Positions 7,968-15,934 of a stretch of 64,000 bases of DNA are shown here, piece after piece (position 1 is the first letter of the stretch; every line of letters begins with the position of its first letter). The notes under the pieces are model-generated. The model was not told where the DNA came from. It was given only the letters and a program-made list of their open reading frames with translations, and made no database searches. Source of the DNA: VRUE01 sp963770315 (lineage in GTDB: Bacteria > Actinomycetota > Thermoleophilia > Solirubrobacterales > 70-9). The DNA is taken from NCBI GenBank assembly GCA_963770315.1, contig CAVYPC010000001.1:1-64000 (forward strand), given 5' to 3'. Both the position numbers and the translations under genes were made by a program.

Positions 7968-9022
7968 TAGCCCAAACCCATGCGGACGGCGCCGGCCAGC
8001 TCGTGCATCGCGGCGCGGGCGCCGTCGCTGACCGCGGTCATGTTGGCGAAGCCGTGAATCAGCCCGGGGTGCCGGCGCAGAGCGACGGGGACTCCGGCCT
8101 CGCGCAGAGCCGCCGCGTAGGCCTCGCCCTCGTCGCGCAGCGGGTCGAAGCCCGCGGTTGCGACGTAGGCGGGCGGCAGGCCGGAGAGGTCGCCGGCCTG
8201 CAGCAGCGAGACGCGCGGGTCGTCGCGGTCGACACCCTCCGGAAGGTACTGACGCTCGAACCAGTCCAGCTCGGCTTTGGTCAGCAGAAAGCCGTTCGCG
8301 AAGGCGTACCTCGATGCCCGTTCTCCGACCGTGTCGACGACCGGGTAGATCAGAACCTGCATCGCCGGGCTCGGGCCGCCCTCGTCACGGGCAAGGCGAG
8401 CGACCGCGGCGGCGAGGTTGCCGCCGGCGCTGTCGCCGGCGACAGCGATCCGTTTTGGGTCGGCGCCGAGCCGCGCTGTTTCGGTGCTCGCCCAGCGGAA
8501 GGCGGCAAGGGCATCGTCGAGCCCCGCGGGGAAGGGATGCTCCGGGGCGAGCCGGTACTCGACCGAGAGCACCGCGGCGGCGGTGTTGGCGGCGAGGAAG
8601 CGGCAGACGCTGTCGTGGGTCTCGAGGTCGCCGAGCGCCCAGCAGCCGCCGTGGAGGTAGACGATCAGCGGTCGTTCCTCGAGCCCCGCGCCGGGCGGGT
8701 CGTAGAGGCGCGCCGGGATTGTCCCGGCCGGTCCCGGGATCGTCACGTCTCCACTTGTGGGCAGCGGTCGCCTTGGCTCAGTCGCCGCGATCGCGCCTGC
8801 CCGCATCCTCGCCCGCGCCTCCTCCAGCGAGAGCTCGCTGACATCGCCGTCTTGCCCTGCCAGGGCCGCCAGCCGGAGCAGCGCCTGCATGTCGGTCGCC
8901 AGCTCCTGGCCGTCGATGCGCGGCGGGGTCCCCAAGACCGCTCGCTGGAGCCGAGGCGGCAGGCGGCAGGCGGATCGCAGGATCCGGTGCTCGATGCGCG
9001 GCGGAGGCCTGGGAGGTGCCAA
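7967..9022 (-). CDS. Alpha/beta hydrolase, hormone-sensitive lipase (HSL) family esterase
   Basis: A 351-residue esterase. The oxyanion motif is present as YLHGGCW (HGG with Cys in place of the third Gly), the nucleophile elbow is GDSAGG, the acid is in FDPLRDEG, and the catalytic histidine is in GLIHGF. This is the bacterial HSL (family IV) carboxylesterase layout. The first 60 residues form a helical cap. The substrate is probably a short-chain ester. It diverges from the P450 gene; a small palindrome (9080-9096) lies between them. The pair may be co-regulated, but this is inference. Confidence 0.88.
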   Translation of the reverse strand: MAPPRPPPRIEHRILRSACRLPPRLQRAVLGTPPRIDGQELATDMQALLRLAALAGQDGDVSELSLEEARARMRAGAIAATEPRRPLPTSGDVTIPGPAGTIPARLYDPPGAGLEERPLIVYLHGGCWALGDLETHDSVCRFLAANTAAAVLSVEYRLAPEHPFPAGLDDALAAFRWASTETARLGADPKRIAVAGDSAGGNLAAAVARLARDEGGPSPAMQVLIYPVVDTVGERASRYAFANGFLLTKAELDWFERQYLPEGVDRDDPRVSLLQAGDLSGLPPAYVATAGFDPLRDEGEAYAAALREAGVPVALRRHPGLIHGFANMTAVSDGARAAMHELAGAVRMGLG

Positions 9023-9079
9023 GACGGGGCTGCAGGCTATGCGATTCGACGCAATGGGCCAACGCCGAGTCCAGATCGA

Positions 9080-9096
9080 GTGAGGACGAACCTCAC
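9080..9096. promoter_or_regulatory. Candidate operator palindrome between esterase and P450 genes
   Basis: GTGAGG-ACGAA-CCTCAC is a 6+5+6 bp inverted repeat in the 119 bp gap between the divergent esterase and P450 starts. A second exact palindrome, GACGCTTGCGTC, follows at 9099-9110. Position and size suit a repressor site for a TetR- or GntR-like factor, but no regulator gene is adjacent, so this stays tentative. Confidence 0.35.
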
Positions 9097-9141
9097 ACGA
9101 CGCTTGCGTCGCCGGGTGTACCGTGCCCGGTCAGAGGCGCA

Positions 9142-10482
9142 ATGGAGGCAGCGACGACAACCGCTCCGCAAACGCTCACTCGGCCGGCCGAGTGGCGCCT
9201 CCCACCCGGGCCGCCGCTGCCGCGAGCCGTGCAGACGGCGATCTGGTCGCGACAGGCCAGGCGGATGCTCTTCTCCTGTCAGGAGCGCTACGGCGACATG
9301 TTCTCCTTGCGGATCGCCTACGAGGGTACGTGGGTGATGCTGGCCGACCCGGAGGCCGTGAAGCAGGTCTTCACCGGCGACCCGCGCGTCTACCACGCCG
9401 GCGAGGGGAATCAGATCCTCGCCCCGGTCCTCGGTCGCAACTCGATCCTCGTCCTCGACGAGAAGCTCCACATCGGCCAGCGCCGCCTGCTGCTGCCGCC
9501 CTTCCACGGCGAGCGGATGCAGGGCTACGAGGAGACGATGAGCGCGATCGCCGCCGCCGAGATCGAGAGCTGGCCCAGCGACTCGCCCTACCAGCTCCGC
9601 CCACGCATGCAGGCGATCACCCTGGACATCATCCTGCGGACCGTCTTCGGCATCCGCGAGGCCGGGAAGCTGGTCGAGCTGCGCGACGCATTGCGCGACT
9701 TCCTCGATCTGACTACCAATCCCCGACTCCTCTTGCCTCTCCTCCTGGTCGGCCCCGGGCGGGTTCGCCGGCTGGGGCCCCTCCGGCGGCGCATCGATCG
9801 GGTCGATCGCCTCATCTACCGGGAGATCGCCGAGCGCCGGCGCGCGGAGAACCTGGAGGAGCGCGACGACATCCTCTCGATGCTGGTCGGCGCCCGCCAC
9901 GAGGACGGCAGCCCGATGAGCGACGACGAGATGCGCGATGAGCTGCTCACCCTGCTCGTCGCCGGGCACGAGACGACCGCAACCTCGCTCGCCTGGGCGG
10001 TCGAGCGGCTCAGCCGCCACCCCGAGAAGCTCGACCGCCTGCGCAACGAGGTCGAGGCTGGCTCGGACGCCTACCTGACGGCGACGATCCAGGAGACCCT
10101 GCGGCTGCGCCCGGTGATCTCGATCGTCATCCGCCGCCTCACCGAGCCGGTCGAGATCGGCGGCTACGAGCTGCCCGCCGGGGCATCGGTCACGCCCTGC
10201 GTCTACCTGGTTCACCGTAACCCGGAGATATACCCCGAGCCCGATCGATTCCTGCCGGAGCGCTTCCTCGAGCGCCCGCCCGGCACCTACACCTGGATCC
10301 CCTTCGGCGGCGGCGTCCGCCGCTGCCTCGGCGCCTCCTTCGCCCAGTTCGAGATGGCCGTGGTCCTGAGAGAGCTGGTCAAGCGCCGCCAGATTCGCCC
10401 CGCCAACCCGAAGCCCGAGCGAGTCTTTCGCCGCGCCATCACCGAGACCCCGCGGCACAACGCCGAGGTGATCCTGAGCTAG
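9142..10482 (+). CDS. Cytochrome P450
   Basis: A 446-residue haem monooxygenase. The I-helix oxygen-activation motif AGHETT begins at residue 274, the K-helix ExxR is ETLR at 318-321, and the haem-binding loop FGGGVRRCLG places the thiolate ligand at Cys395. The ATG at 9142 gives the proline-rich WRLPPGPPLPRA start usual for this group; upstream in-frame sequence reads into the promoter region. It resembles the CYP110/CYP139-like bacterial P450s that act on fatty or isoprenoid substrates, though the substrate is not resolved. No ferredoxin or ferredoxin reductase gene is adjacent. Confidence 0.93.
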   Translation: MEAATTTAPQTLTRPAEWRLPPGPPLPRAVQTAIWSRQARRMLFSCQERYGDMFSLRIAYEGTWVMLADPEAVKQVFTGDPRVYHAGEGNQILAPVLGRNSILVLDEKLHIGQRRLLLPPFHGERMQGYEETMSAIAAAEIESWPSDSPYQLRPRMQAITLDIILRTVFGIREAGKLVELRDALRDFLDLTTNPRLLLPLLLVGPGRVRRLGPLRRRIDRVDRLIYREIAERRRAENLEERDDILSMLVGARHEDGSPMSDDEMRDELLTLLVAGHETTATSLAWAVERLSRHPEKLDRLRNEVEAGSDAYLTATIQETLRLRPVISIVIRRLTEPVEIGGYELPAGASVTPCVYLVHRNPEIYPEPDRFLPERFLERPPGTYTWIPFGGGVRRCLGASFAQFEMAVVLRELVKRRQIRPANPKPERVFRRAITETPRHNAEVILS

Positions 10483-10518
10483 ATGATCGACCCCACCGCC
10501 TCTCGGCGAGCTGGGTGA

Positions 10519-10657
10519 GGATGGCGGGCGCGCCTCTGCTGGAATTGACACCCAAGAGCAGAGCTCTTGGGTGAATGTGGTGCGCGGCTTCGCCGCGCAG
10601 GTACCGGATGCATTGCCGCCGCTTCGCGACATTCCAGCAGAGGCGCACCCGCCATCC
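10519..10657. repeat. Long inverted-repeat element B1 (family 1)
   Basis: Arms 10519-10545 and 10631-10657 are complementary over 27 bp with one mismatch. The interior begins TTGACACCC, has a strong hairpin (CCCAAGAGCAGAGCTCTTGGG, of which arm CCCAAGAGC is at 10551-10559), then GCGCGGCTTCGCCGCGC, and ends GCCGCTTCGCGACATT. The same interior occurs in reverse orientation in B2. It is the first half of the roughly 500 bp gene-free block between the P450 and nrdJ stop codons. Between B1 and B2 (10658-10778) only smaller hairpins are seen, for example TCGAAGC/GCTTCGA at 10660-10680, and no gene. Confidence 0.85.
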
Positions 10658-10778
10658 CCTCGAAGCACACCGAGCTTCGAACGCACTGCCTCTGAGGCGT
10701 CGCCTCGGCTTGAGGCTGCTTCGAGCTTGAGAACCCGGGACCGCACCTGCAGCCTTGGCTATTGCGGGGGCGTGTCGA

Positions 10779-10930
10779 GACAGAGAAGCCTGGCCGGTCT
10801 GCGGTCGAATGTCGCGAAGCGGCCTATGCAATCTGGTGATTGCGCGGCCAAAGGCCGCGCTCATCCTTCACCCCAAGAGCAAAGCTCTTGGGGTGTCAAT
10901 TCGACCGCAGACCGGCCAGGCTTCTCTGTC
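10779..10930. repeat. Long inverted-repeat element B2 (family 1, inverted copy of B1 core)
   Basis: Arms 10779-10810 and 10899-10930 are perfectly complementary over 32 bp. Read on the minus strand, the interior starts TTGACACCCCAAGAGC and ends GCCGCTTCGCGACATTC, matching B1 almost throughout, while the arms share nothing with those of B1. The loop hairpin arms (CCCCAAGAGC against GCTCTTGGGG, 10871-10893) carry paired changes relative to B1, i.e. an extra C in one arm matched by an extra G in the other. Confidence 0.87.
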
Positions 10931-10980
10931 CTGCACGACGCGCAGCCACGGGTGCGGGGCCAGGCGCCGGTTATACGACC

Positions 10981-13812
10981 TCAGCCGCAGCCAGTGTTGT
11001 TGCCGCAGCTGGAACACGTGTAGCAGGAGCCCGTGCGCTGCATCATGCCGCCGCACTGCTCGCAGGCGGGACCGAGGTCGAGGCCCGACATCTTGGCTGG
11101 GACGACTGGCGGGGTTTCGGTGAGGGCAGTCGCGGCGGGGACCGCCTTGGCGCTTGCTTTCGCCTTTTCGGCGCCGCTGCCGTTGCCCGGCTTGGAGTGA
11201 CCGTTGCCGCCGTTGGCCGGGCCGGCGGTGTCGCCGGTCGCGATGCCGAGGCCGAGCTGCGTCGTCTCCGCCTCGCGCTTCGCCCGCACCTCGGTGGTGA
11301 GGATGCCGAGGTCCTCGAGCGTGTCGGTGTCCTCGATGAAGCGGCTCGCGAGCCAGCGCATGATGTAGTCCGGCAGCGATTTGGCGAAGGGGATCTCCGG
11401 GTTGCCGGTGATTCCCTCCGGCTCGAAGCGCATGTAGCTGAACTTGCGCACGAAGACCTCGAGCGGGACGCCGTACTGGAGGCCGATCGAGATCGCCGTC
11501 GCGAAGGCGTTCATCAGCCCCCGCATCGTCGAGCCCTCCTTGCCGATGTCGGTGAGGAAAATCTCGCCGACCGAGCCATCCTCGTATTTGCCGGCCGTGA
11601 TGTAGCCCTCGTGACCGGCGATCGAGAACTTGTGGGTCCGCGACTCGCGCTCGCGCGGCATCTTCTTGCGCACCGGCGCGACGACGACCGCCTCGGCTTC
11701 GGTGCCCTTTTCGTCCTGGGCGTCGGTGCGCAGCGCCTGCGCCGTCTTCGAGCCGTCGCGGTAGATCGCCAGCGCCTTCAGCCCGCCCTTCCAGCCGCGC
11801 GTGTAGGCGTCGGCGATGTCCTCGATGCTCGCCGACTGCGGCAGGTTGACCGTCTTGGAGATCGCCCCGGAGATGAACGGCTGCGTCGCCGCCATCATGT
11901 CGATGTGGCCGGTGTGGGAGATCGCCCGCTCGCCGACCGCGACGTCGAAGACCGGCAGGTGCTCGTCCTTCAGCCCCGGTGCCCCGACGATCGTGTTCTT
12001 CTCGGTGATGTAGGCGTCGATCTGGTCGATCTCGGCCTCGGAGTAGCCCATCGCCCCCAGCGCCATCGGCACCGAGCGGTTGACGATCGTCATCTGCCCG
12101 CCGCCGACCAGCTCCTTGAACTTGACCAGCGAGAAGTCGGGCTCGATCCCGGTCGTGTCGCAGTCCATCAGGAAGCTGATCGTCCCGGTCGGGGCCAGCA
12201 CCGTCGCCTGCGCGTTGCGGTAGCCGTGCTCATCGCCCAGCTCGACCGCCTCGTCCCAGGAGCGCTGTGCGGCGGCCAGGAGGTCGCCCTTGATGCCCGA
12301 GGGGTCGACGTCGTAGGAGGCGTCGCGGTGCATCCGCATGACGCCGTTGTGCGCCTCGCGGTTCGTCTCGTAGGCGTCATACGGGCCGGTCGCCTCGCCG
12401 GCGATCAGCGCCGACTGGCGGTAGGCCCGCCCGGTCATCAGCGCCGTGATCGCGGCGGCCACGTTGCGGCCGGTGTCGGAGTCGTAGGGGAGCCCGTCGG
12501 ACATCAGCAGGGCGCCGAGGTTGGCGTAACCGAGGCCGAGCTGGCGGAAGGCGTTGGCGTTGGCGGTGATCTCCTCGGTCGGGTAGCTGGAGAAGCCGAC
12601 GACGATCTCCTGCGCGAGGAAGACGATGTCGACGGCGTGCTCGAAGGGCTCGACGTCGAAGCTGCCGTCTTCGCGGCGGAATTTCATCAGGTTGAGCGAG
12701 GCCAGGTTGCAGGCCGAGTCGTCGACGTGCATGTACTCGCTGCAGGGGTTGGAGGCGTTGATCCGGCCCGACTCCGGGCAGGTGTGCCAGCGGTTGATCG
12801 TCGTGTCGTACTGGATGCCGGGGTCGGCGCAGCGCCAGGCGGCGTCGGCGATCTGGTTCATCAGGTCGCGCGCGTCCAGGATCTTGACCGGTTTGCCGGT
12901 GGTGCGAGCGGTGAGGTCCCACTCCTCGCCGGCGCCGACCGCCTCCATGAACTCGTCGGTGACTCGCACCGAGTTGTTGGCGTTCTGGTACTGGATCGAG
13001 GTGAAGCCCTCGCCGTCGATCGACATGTCGAAGCCGGCGTCGCGCAGCGCCTCGGCCTTCTTCTCCTCGTCAGCCTTGCACCAGACGAAGTGCTCGATGT
13101 CCGGATGGTCGACGTCGAGCACGACCATCTTCGCCGCTCGCCGCGTCTTGCCGCCGGACTTGATCGTCCCCGCCCAGGCGTCCGCGCCGCGCATGAAGCT
13201 GACCGGGCCGCTGGCGGTGCCGCCCTTCTGCAGCGGCTCCATCGAGCCGCGGATGTTGGAGAGGTTGATGCCGGAGCCGGAGCCGCCGCGGAAGATGTTG
13301 CCCTCTTTGGTGTTCCAGCCCAAGATGCTCTCCATGGTGTCCTCGACGCTGAGGATGAAGCAGGCCGAGCACTGCGGCGTCTCCTCGAAGCCGACGTTGA
13401 ACCAGACCGGCGAGTTGAAGGCCGCCTTCTGGTTGAGCAGGATCGAGGTCAGCTCCATCTCGAAGGCGTCGGCGTCGTCCTCGGACGCGAAGTAGCCGCC
13501 CTCGCGCCCCCAGTTTGAGATCGTCCCCGCCACGCGGCCGATCATCTGTTTGACCGAGCTCTCGCGCTCGGGACTGCCGAGCTGCCCGCGGAAGTACTTC
13601 TGGGCGACGATGTTGGTCGCGTTCTGCGACCAGCTCTTGGGGAACTCGACCCCGCGCTGCTCGAAGGCCGGGTTCTCGGGATCGCCGATCACCGCATCGC
13701 GGATCTCCCACTCGATCTCGTCGAAAGGGTGCGTCCCGGGCGAGGAGAAACGACGTTCGATCGCCAGGCCCTTGAGACCGTTTTTTGGAGCGCTGGTTGC
13801 GGTCTGGGACAT
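10981..13812 (-). CDS. nrdJ: Vitamin B12-dependent (class II) ribonucleotide reductase
   Basis: A 943-residue enzyme converting ribonucleotides to deoxyribonucleotides with adenosylcobalamin. The order is an N-terminal substrate-binding part, the first redox cysteine in QCSACFILSVEDTMESI, the GGSGSGINLSNIRG loop, the NPCSEYMHVDDSACNLASLNL active-site segment with the radical cysteine, and the APTGTISFLMDCDTTGIEPDF loop. The C-terminal tail is cysteine-rich (CEQCGG and CYTCSSCGNNTGCG) and supplies the shuttling thiols. It works without oxygen, and no class I subunits are seen nearby. No cobalamin riboswitch was found in the short leader. Confidence 0.96.
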   Translation of the reverse strand: MSQTATSAPKNGLKGLAIERRFSSPGTHPFDEIEWEIRDAVIGDPENPAFEQRGVEFPKSWSQNATNIVAQKYFRGQLGSPERESSVKQMIGRVAGTISNWGREGGYFASEDDADAFEMELTSILLNQKAAFNSPVWFNVGFEETPQCSACFILSVEDTMESILGWNTKEGNIFRGGSGSGINLSNIRGSMEPLQKGGTASGPVSFMRGADAWAGTIKSGGKTRRAAKMVVLDVDHPDIEHFVWCKADEEKKAEALRDAGFDMSIDGEGFTSIQYQNANNSVRVTDEFMEAVGAGEEWDLTARTTGKPVKILDARDLMNQIADAAWRCADPGIQYDTTINRWHTCPESGRINASNPCSEYMHVDDSACNLASLNLMKFRREDGSFDVEPFEHAVDIVFLAQEIVVGFSSYPTEEITANANAFRQLGLGYANLGALLMSDGLPYDSDTGRNVAAAITALMTGRAYRQSALIAGEATGPYDAYETNREAHNGVMRMHRDASYDVDPSGIKGDLLAAAQRSWDEAVELGDEHGYRNAQATVLAPTGTISFLMDCDTTGIEPDFSLVKFKELVGGGQMTIVNRSVPMALGAMGYSEAEIDQIDAYITEKNTIVGAPGLKDEHLPVFDVAVGERAISHTGHIDMMAATQPFISGAISKTVNLPQSASIEDIADAYTRGWKGGLKALAIYRDGSKTAQALRTDAQDEKGTEAEAVVVAPVRKKMPRERESRTHKFSIAGHEGYITAGKYEDGSVGEIFLTDIGKEGSTMRGLMNAFATAISIGLQYGVPLEVFVRKFSYMRFEPEGITGNPEIPFAKSLPDYIMRWLASRFIEDTDTLEDLGILTTEVRAKREAETTQLGLGIATGDTAGPANGGNGHSKPGNGSGAEKAKASAKAVPAATALTETPPVVPAKMSGLDLGPACEQCGGMMQRTGSCYTCSSCGNNTGCG

Positions 13813-13878
13813 CGAACTTCTCCTCTCGGGGGGACTTTCAGGGGGAACGTCGCAGGATCGTCCTCGAACCGGACGGAA

Positions 13879-13940
13879 CTTGTCACTGCGAGTTCCGCAA
13901 ACGCCGCGGAATTAACGTCTCTCTCCTCTATGGTGACAAG
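13879..13940. promoter_or_regulatory. Nested inverted repeats between nrdJ and the hemolysin III gene
   Basis: The 131 bp divergent gap holds CTTGTCAC (13879-13886) facing GTGACAAG (13933-13940), and inside it TTCCGC-7 nt-GCGGAA (13893-13911). An operator or leader structure for one of the two flanking genes is possible. It does not match an NrdR box that I recognise. Confidence 0.3.
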
Positions 13941-13943
13941 GCA

Positions 13944-14648
13944 ATGGTGCGGGCGAGGGCTGCCGAGAAGGCGGAATCTGCAAAGGAAGCTGCAAGCGAG
14001 GCGATCGCCGCAGTCAAGCCGCGGCTGCGCGGCGTCTCGCACGAGTGGGCCTTCTTCATCTCGCTGGTTCTCGGCGCCGGGCTGATCGTTGCCGCGAAGA
14101 CGCCGAGGGCGACTCTGGCCGTCGCCATCTACGCGGTCAGCCTCTCGGCGCTGCTCGGCACCAGCGCCCTCTACCACCGCGTCAACTGGAAGCGACCGGA
14201 CGTGCGCCGCTGGATGCGCCGCCTCGATCACTCGATGATCTTCTTCCTCATCGCCGGCACCTACACGCCCTTCGCGCTGCTCGTGCTCAACGGGCCGTTG
14301 GCCGACGCGATCCTCCTCGTCGTCTGGATCGGCGCGATCGCCGGCGCTCTGGTCGAGATGATCTGGATCGACCACCCGAAATGGGTCGCCGCCCTGATCT
14401 ACATGTCGCTCGGCTGGGTCGCCGCCGTCTCCTTTCCGCAGCTCTGGGAAGACATGGGCGTCACCGGAACCCTGCTGGTTGCCGCGGGCGGCCTCCTCTA
14501 TACCGCCGGCGCTGTCGTCTATGCGACCCAGCGCCCGAACCCCAGCCCCCGAGTTTTCGGCTACCACGAGATATTCCACGCCCTGGTCATCGCCGCCGCC
14601 GCAGCCCACTTCGCGGCGATCGCCTTCTTCGCCCTGCCGGCGTCTTAG
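13944..14648 (+). CDS. Hemolysin III / PAQR family membrane protein
   Basis: A 234-residue protein with seven hydrophobic helices. The family's metal-binding residues are visible: a Glu/His pair near the N-terminus in VSHEWAFF, His in SALYHRV, the HSMIFFLIAGTYTPF signature, and the terminal YHEIFHALV. The fold is shared by YqfA/HlyIII and eukaryotic adiponectin-type receptors. The bacterial function is not settled; hemolysin is a historical name. The ATG at 13944 is chosen since upstream in-frame sequence lies in the nrdJ promoter region. About 30 charged residues precede the first helix. Confidence 0.9.
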   Translation: MVRARAAEKAESAKEAASEAIAAVKPRLRGVSHEWAFFISLVLGAGLIVAAKTPRATLAVAIYAVSLSALLGTSALYHRVNWKRPDVRRWMRRLDHSMIFFLIAGTYTPFALLVLNGPLADAILLVVWIGAIAGALVEMIWIDHPKWVAALIYMSLGWVAAVSFPQLWEDMGVTGTLLVAAGGLLYTAGAVVYATQRPNPSPRVFGYHEIFHALVIAAAAAHFAAIAFFALPAS

Positions 14649-14650
14649 TC

Positions 14651-15214
14651 TTAGGCAGCGATCGGCTGGGGTGCCTCGCGCTCGGCGGAGGCGACCAGCT
14701 CTGACAGGATCTCGTCGAGTTGCTCTGCCTGCTCCGGGGCCAGCTTGAGGCGATCGCCCTGGCGCAGGTCGCTCGCGTGGGCCACCGGCAGTTCGGCCTC
14801 GATCACGCGGCCGCCCATCGCGCCCAGCACCTTGCGCAGCTCAGCCTGGGCCCAGACGGCGCCGAACATTCCGGTGGAGGCGCCGACGGTCGCCGCCGGC
14901 TTGCCGTTGAGAGCGCTCTTGCCGGCGGGGCGGGAGGCCCAGTCGAGGGCGTTCTTGAGCTGGCCGGGGATCGAGTGGTTGTACTCAGGGGTGGCGATCA
15001 GGATCGCGTCGGCGTCGCGGATCGCCGCGCGCAGCTCGCGCACCGTCTCTGGCACCGAGGCGACTTCCACGTCCTCGTCGTAGGGCGGGATCTCGCCCAG
15101 CCGCTCGAACTCCACCAGCTCCGCCCCGGCGGGCAGCCGCTCGGCGGCCGCCCGCAGCAGGGCGCTGTTGTGCGAGTCGCGGCGCAGGCTGCCGGAGATG
15201 CCGAGGACGCGCAT
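14651..15214 (-). CDS. NADPH-dependent FMN reductase family protein
   Basis: A 187-residue flavodoxin-fold protein. The phosphate-binding loop GISGSLRRDSHNSALL at residues 5-20 and the TPEYNHSIPGQLKNALDW motif near 95 define the NADPH-dependent FMN/quinone/azo reductase family (ChrR/SsuE-like). It probably reduces quinones or flavin using NAD(P)H. It ends 2 bp from the hemolysin III stop (convergent), and its start follows the yceI stop by 2 bp, so it is probably co-transcribed with yceI from the MarR-controlled promoter. Confidence 0.9.
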   Translation of the reverse strand: MRVLGISGSLRRDSHNSALLRAAAERLPAGAELVEFERLGEIPPYDEDVEVASVPETVRELRAAIRDADAILIATPEYNHSIPGQLKNALDWASRPAGKSALNGKPAATVGASTGMFGAVWAQAELRKVLGAMGGRVIEAELPVAHASDLRQGDRLKLAPEQAEQLDEILSELVASAEREAPQPIAA

Positions 15215-15216
15215 CG

Positions 15217-15768
15217 TTACTCGGCCTCCTCGACCAGCTCCAGCTCGACCGCGATGGTCACCTCGTAGTCGAGAACCTCGCCGCCGCTCGGCAGCTCCGC
15301 GTTCCAGTCGAGCCCGAAGCTGCGGCGGTCGACGCTTGCCTCGAACGAGAGCCCGACCCGGGCCTTGCCGGCGAGGTCGCCGCCGAGCGGGACGACGCGG
15401 CCGCTTGCCTCCACCTCGCGCACCTCGCCGCGGATCTCCAGCTCGCCGCGGATCGTCGCCACGCCGTCCTCGGCGACGGTCAGCTCGCTCGAGGCGAAGC
15501 GCAACTGTGGGTGCCGCTCGGCATCGAAGAACTCGGGAGAGAGGAGATGGCCCTTCAGATTCGGCTCGTCGATCTGGACGCTGGCGACATCTACGGTGCC
15601 GTTCAGCTCCGGCCTCTCGCCACCGCTGAGCCGTGCCTCGTAGGCGCCGAAGCCGCTGCGAAAGGTCGAGACGCCGTTGTGAATAACGGCGAAGCCGACC
15701 GAGGAGTGGACTGGATCGACTACGTACGTGCCGACCGGGATCTGCTGCTGAATCGTCTGCGTGCTCAT
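15217..15768 (-). CDS. YceI-like lipocalin-fold protein, cytoplasmic form
   Basis: A 183-residue protein of the YceI family, which folds as a lipid- or isoprenoid-binding barrel. Visible family marks are GTYVVDPVHSSVGFAVIHN at the start, FDAERHPQLRFAS in the middle and EASVDRRSFGLDWN near the end. No signal peptide is present, unlike E. coli YceI. The ATG at 15768 overlaps the stop of a 14-codon leader frame (ATGA). A strong promoter lies at 15869-15896 with a palindrome over its -35 box. Its partner is the flavin reductase gene downstream. Confidence 0.88.
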   Translation of the reverse strand: MSTQTIQQQIPVGTYVVDPVHSSVGFAVIHNGVSTFRSGFGAYEARLSGGERPELNGTVDVASVQIDEPNLKGHLLSPEFFDAERHPQLRFASSELTVAEDGVATIRGELEIRGEVREVEASGRVVPLGGDLAGKARVGLSFEASVDRRSFGLDWNAELPSGGEVLDYEVTIAVELELVEEAE

Positions 15769-15809
15769 ATCGCTGCCTCCATCTGGGGTGTCCGAGCTTT
15801 CCGTTCCAT
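15765..15809 (-). CDS. Possible 14-residue leader peptide coupled to yceI
   Basis: On the minus strand an ATG inside palindromic element C (15809) opens the frame MERKARTPQMEAAI, whose TGA overlaps the yceI ATG in an ATGA arrangement. Such coupling is typical of real translated leaders, but no good ribosome-binding site precedes it. The related element at 41.6 kb also supplies an ATG and begins M-A-R-K-T-R-T. Presented as a possibility, not an established gene. Confidence 0.3.
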   Translation of the reverse strand: MERKARTPQMEAAI

Positions 15810-15831
15810 ATGGGCCCGAAAACTCGGACAC
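15788..15831. repeat. 44 bp palindromic element C (family 3), yceI leader
   Basis: GTGTCCGAG (15788-15796) faces CTCGGACAC (15823-15831) around a core with TTTCCGTTCCATATGG. The element at 41581-41624 is identical at about 38 of 44 positions. Here it lies in the transcribed 5' leader of yceI, where it would form a hairpin in the mRNA. Confidence 0.8.
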
Positions 15832-15868
15832 GTCGGTTGTTGTCGGATAAACTGTTGACGTAGAAACA

Positions 15869-15896
15869 ATCATAGCAGAAGCAGTTAGCTTGTCAA
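15869..15896 (-). promoter_or_regulatory. Strong sigma-70-type promoter for yceI
   Basis: On the minus strand TTGACA (15896-15891) and TATGAT (15874-15869) are separated by 16 bp, close to the vegetative consensus and conspicuous in this GC-rich setting. The expected transcription start near 15862 leaves a leader of about 95 nt that contains element C. The -35 box is inside the palindrome at 15889-15907. Confidence 0.75.
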
Positions 15897-15907
15897 CTAT
15901 TGACTAG
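15889..15907. promoter_or_regulatory. Candidate MarR operator
   Basis: CTTGTCAA-CTA-TTGACTAG is an inverted repeat with 7 of 8 paired positions. It overlaps the yceI -35 box and lies just upstream of the divergent marR gene. This is the standard layout for a MarR protein repressing both itself and a divergent target. It also supplies TTGACT as a possible -35 box for marR. Confidence 0.65.
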
Positions 15908-15934
15908 GCAATATTCATCTGAGATCATGCCTCT

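Noticed and set aside
9037..10746. Long open frame on the minus strand opposite the P450 gene
   Set aside because: Same cause: codon bias of the P450 gene keeps the antisense frame open. The sense strand has all P450 motifs.
10840..13518. Long open frame on the plus strand opposite nrdJ (about 890 codons)
   Set aside because: It is the antisense shadow of a conserved enzyme in very GC-rich DNA; its product is Arg/Gly/Val/Ala-rich and has no domain.
13813..13943. Cobalamin riboswitch for nrdJ
   Set aside because: The leader is too short and no B12-box-like sequence is seen; only simple inverted repeats.
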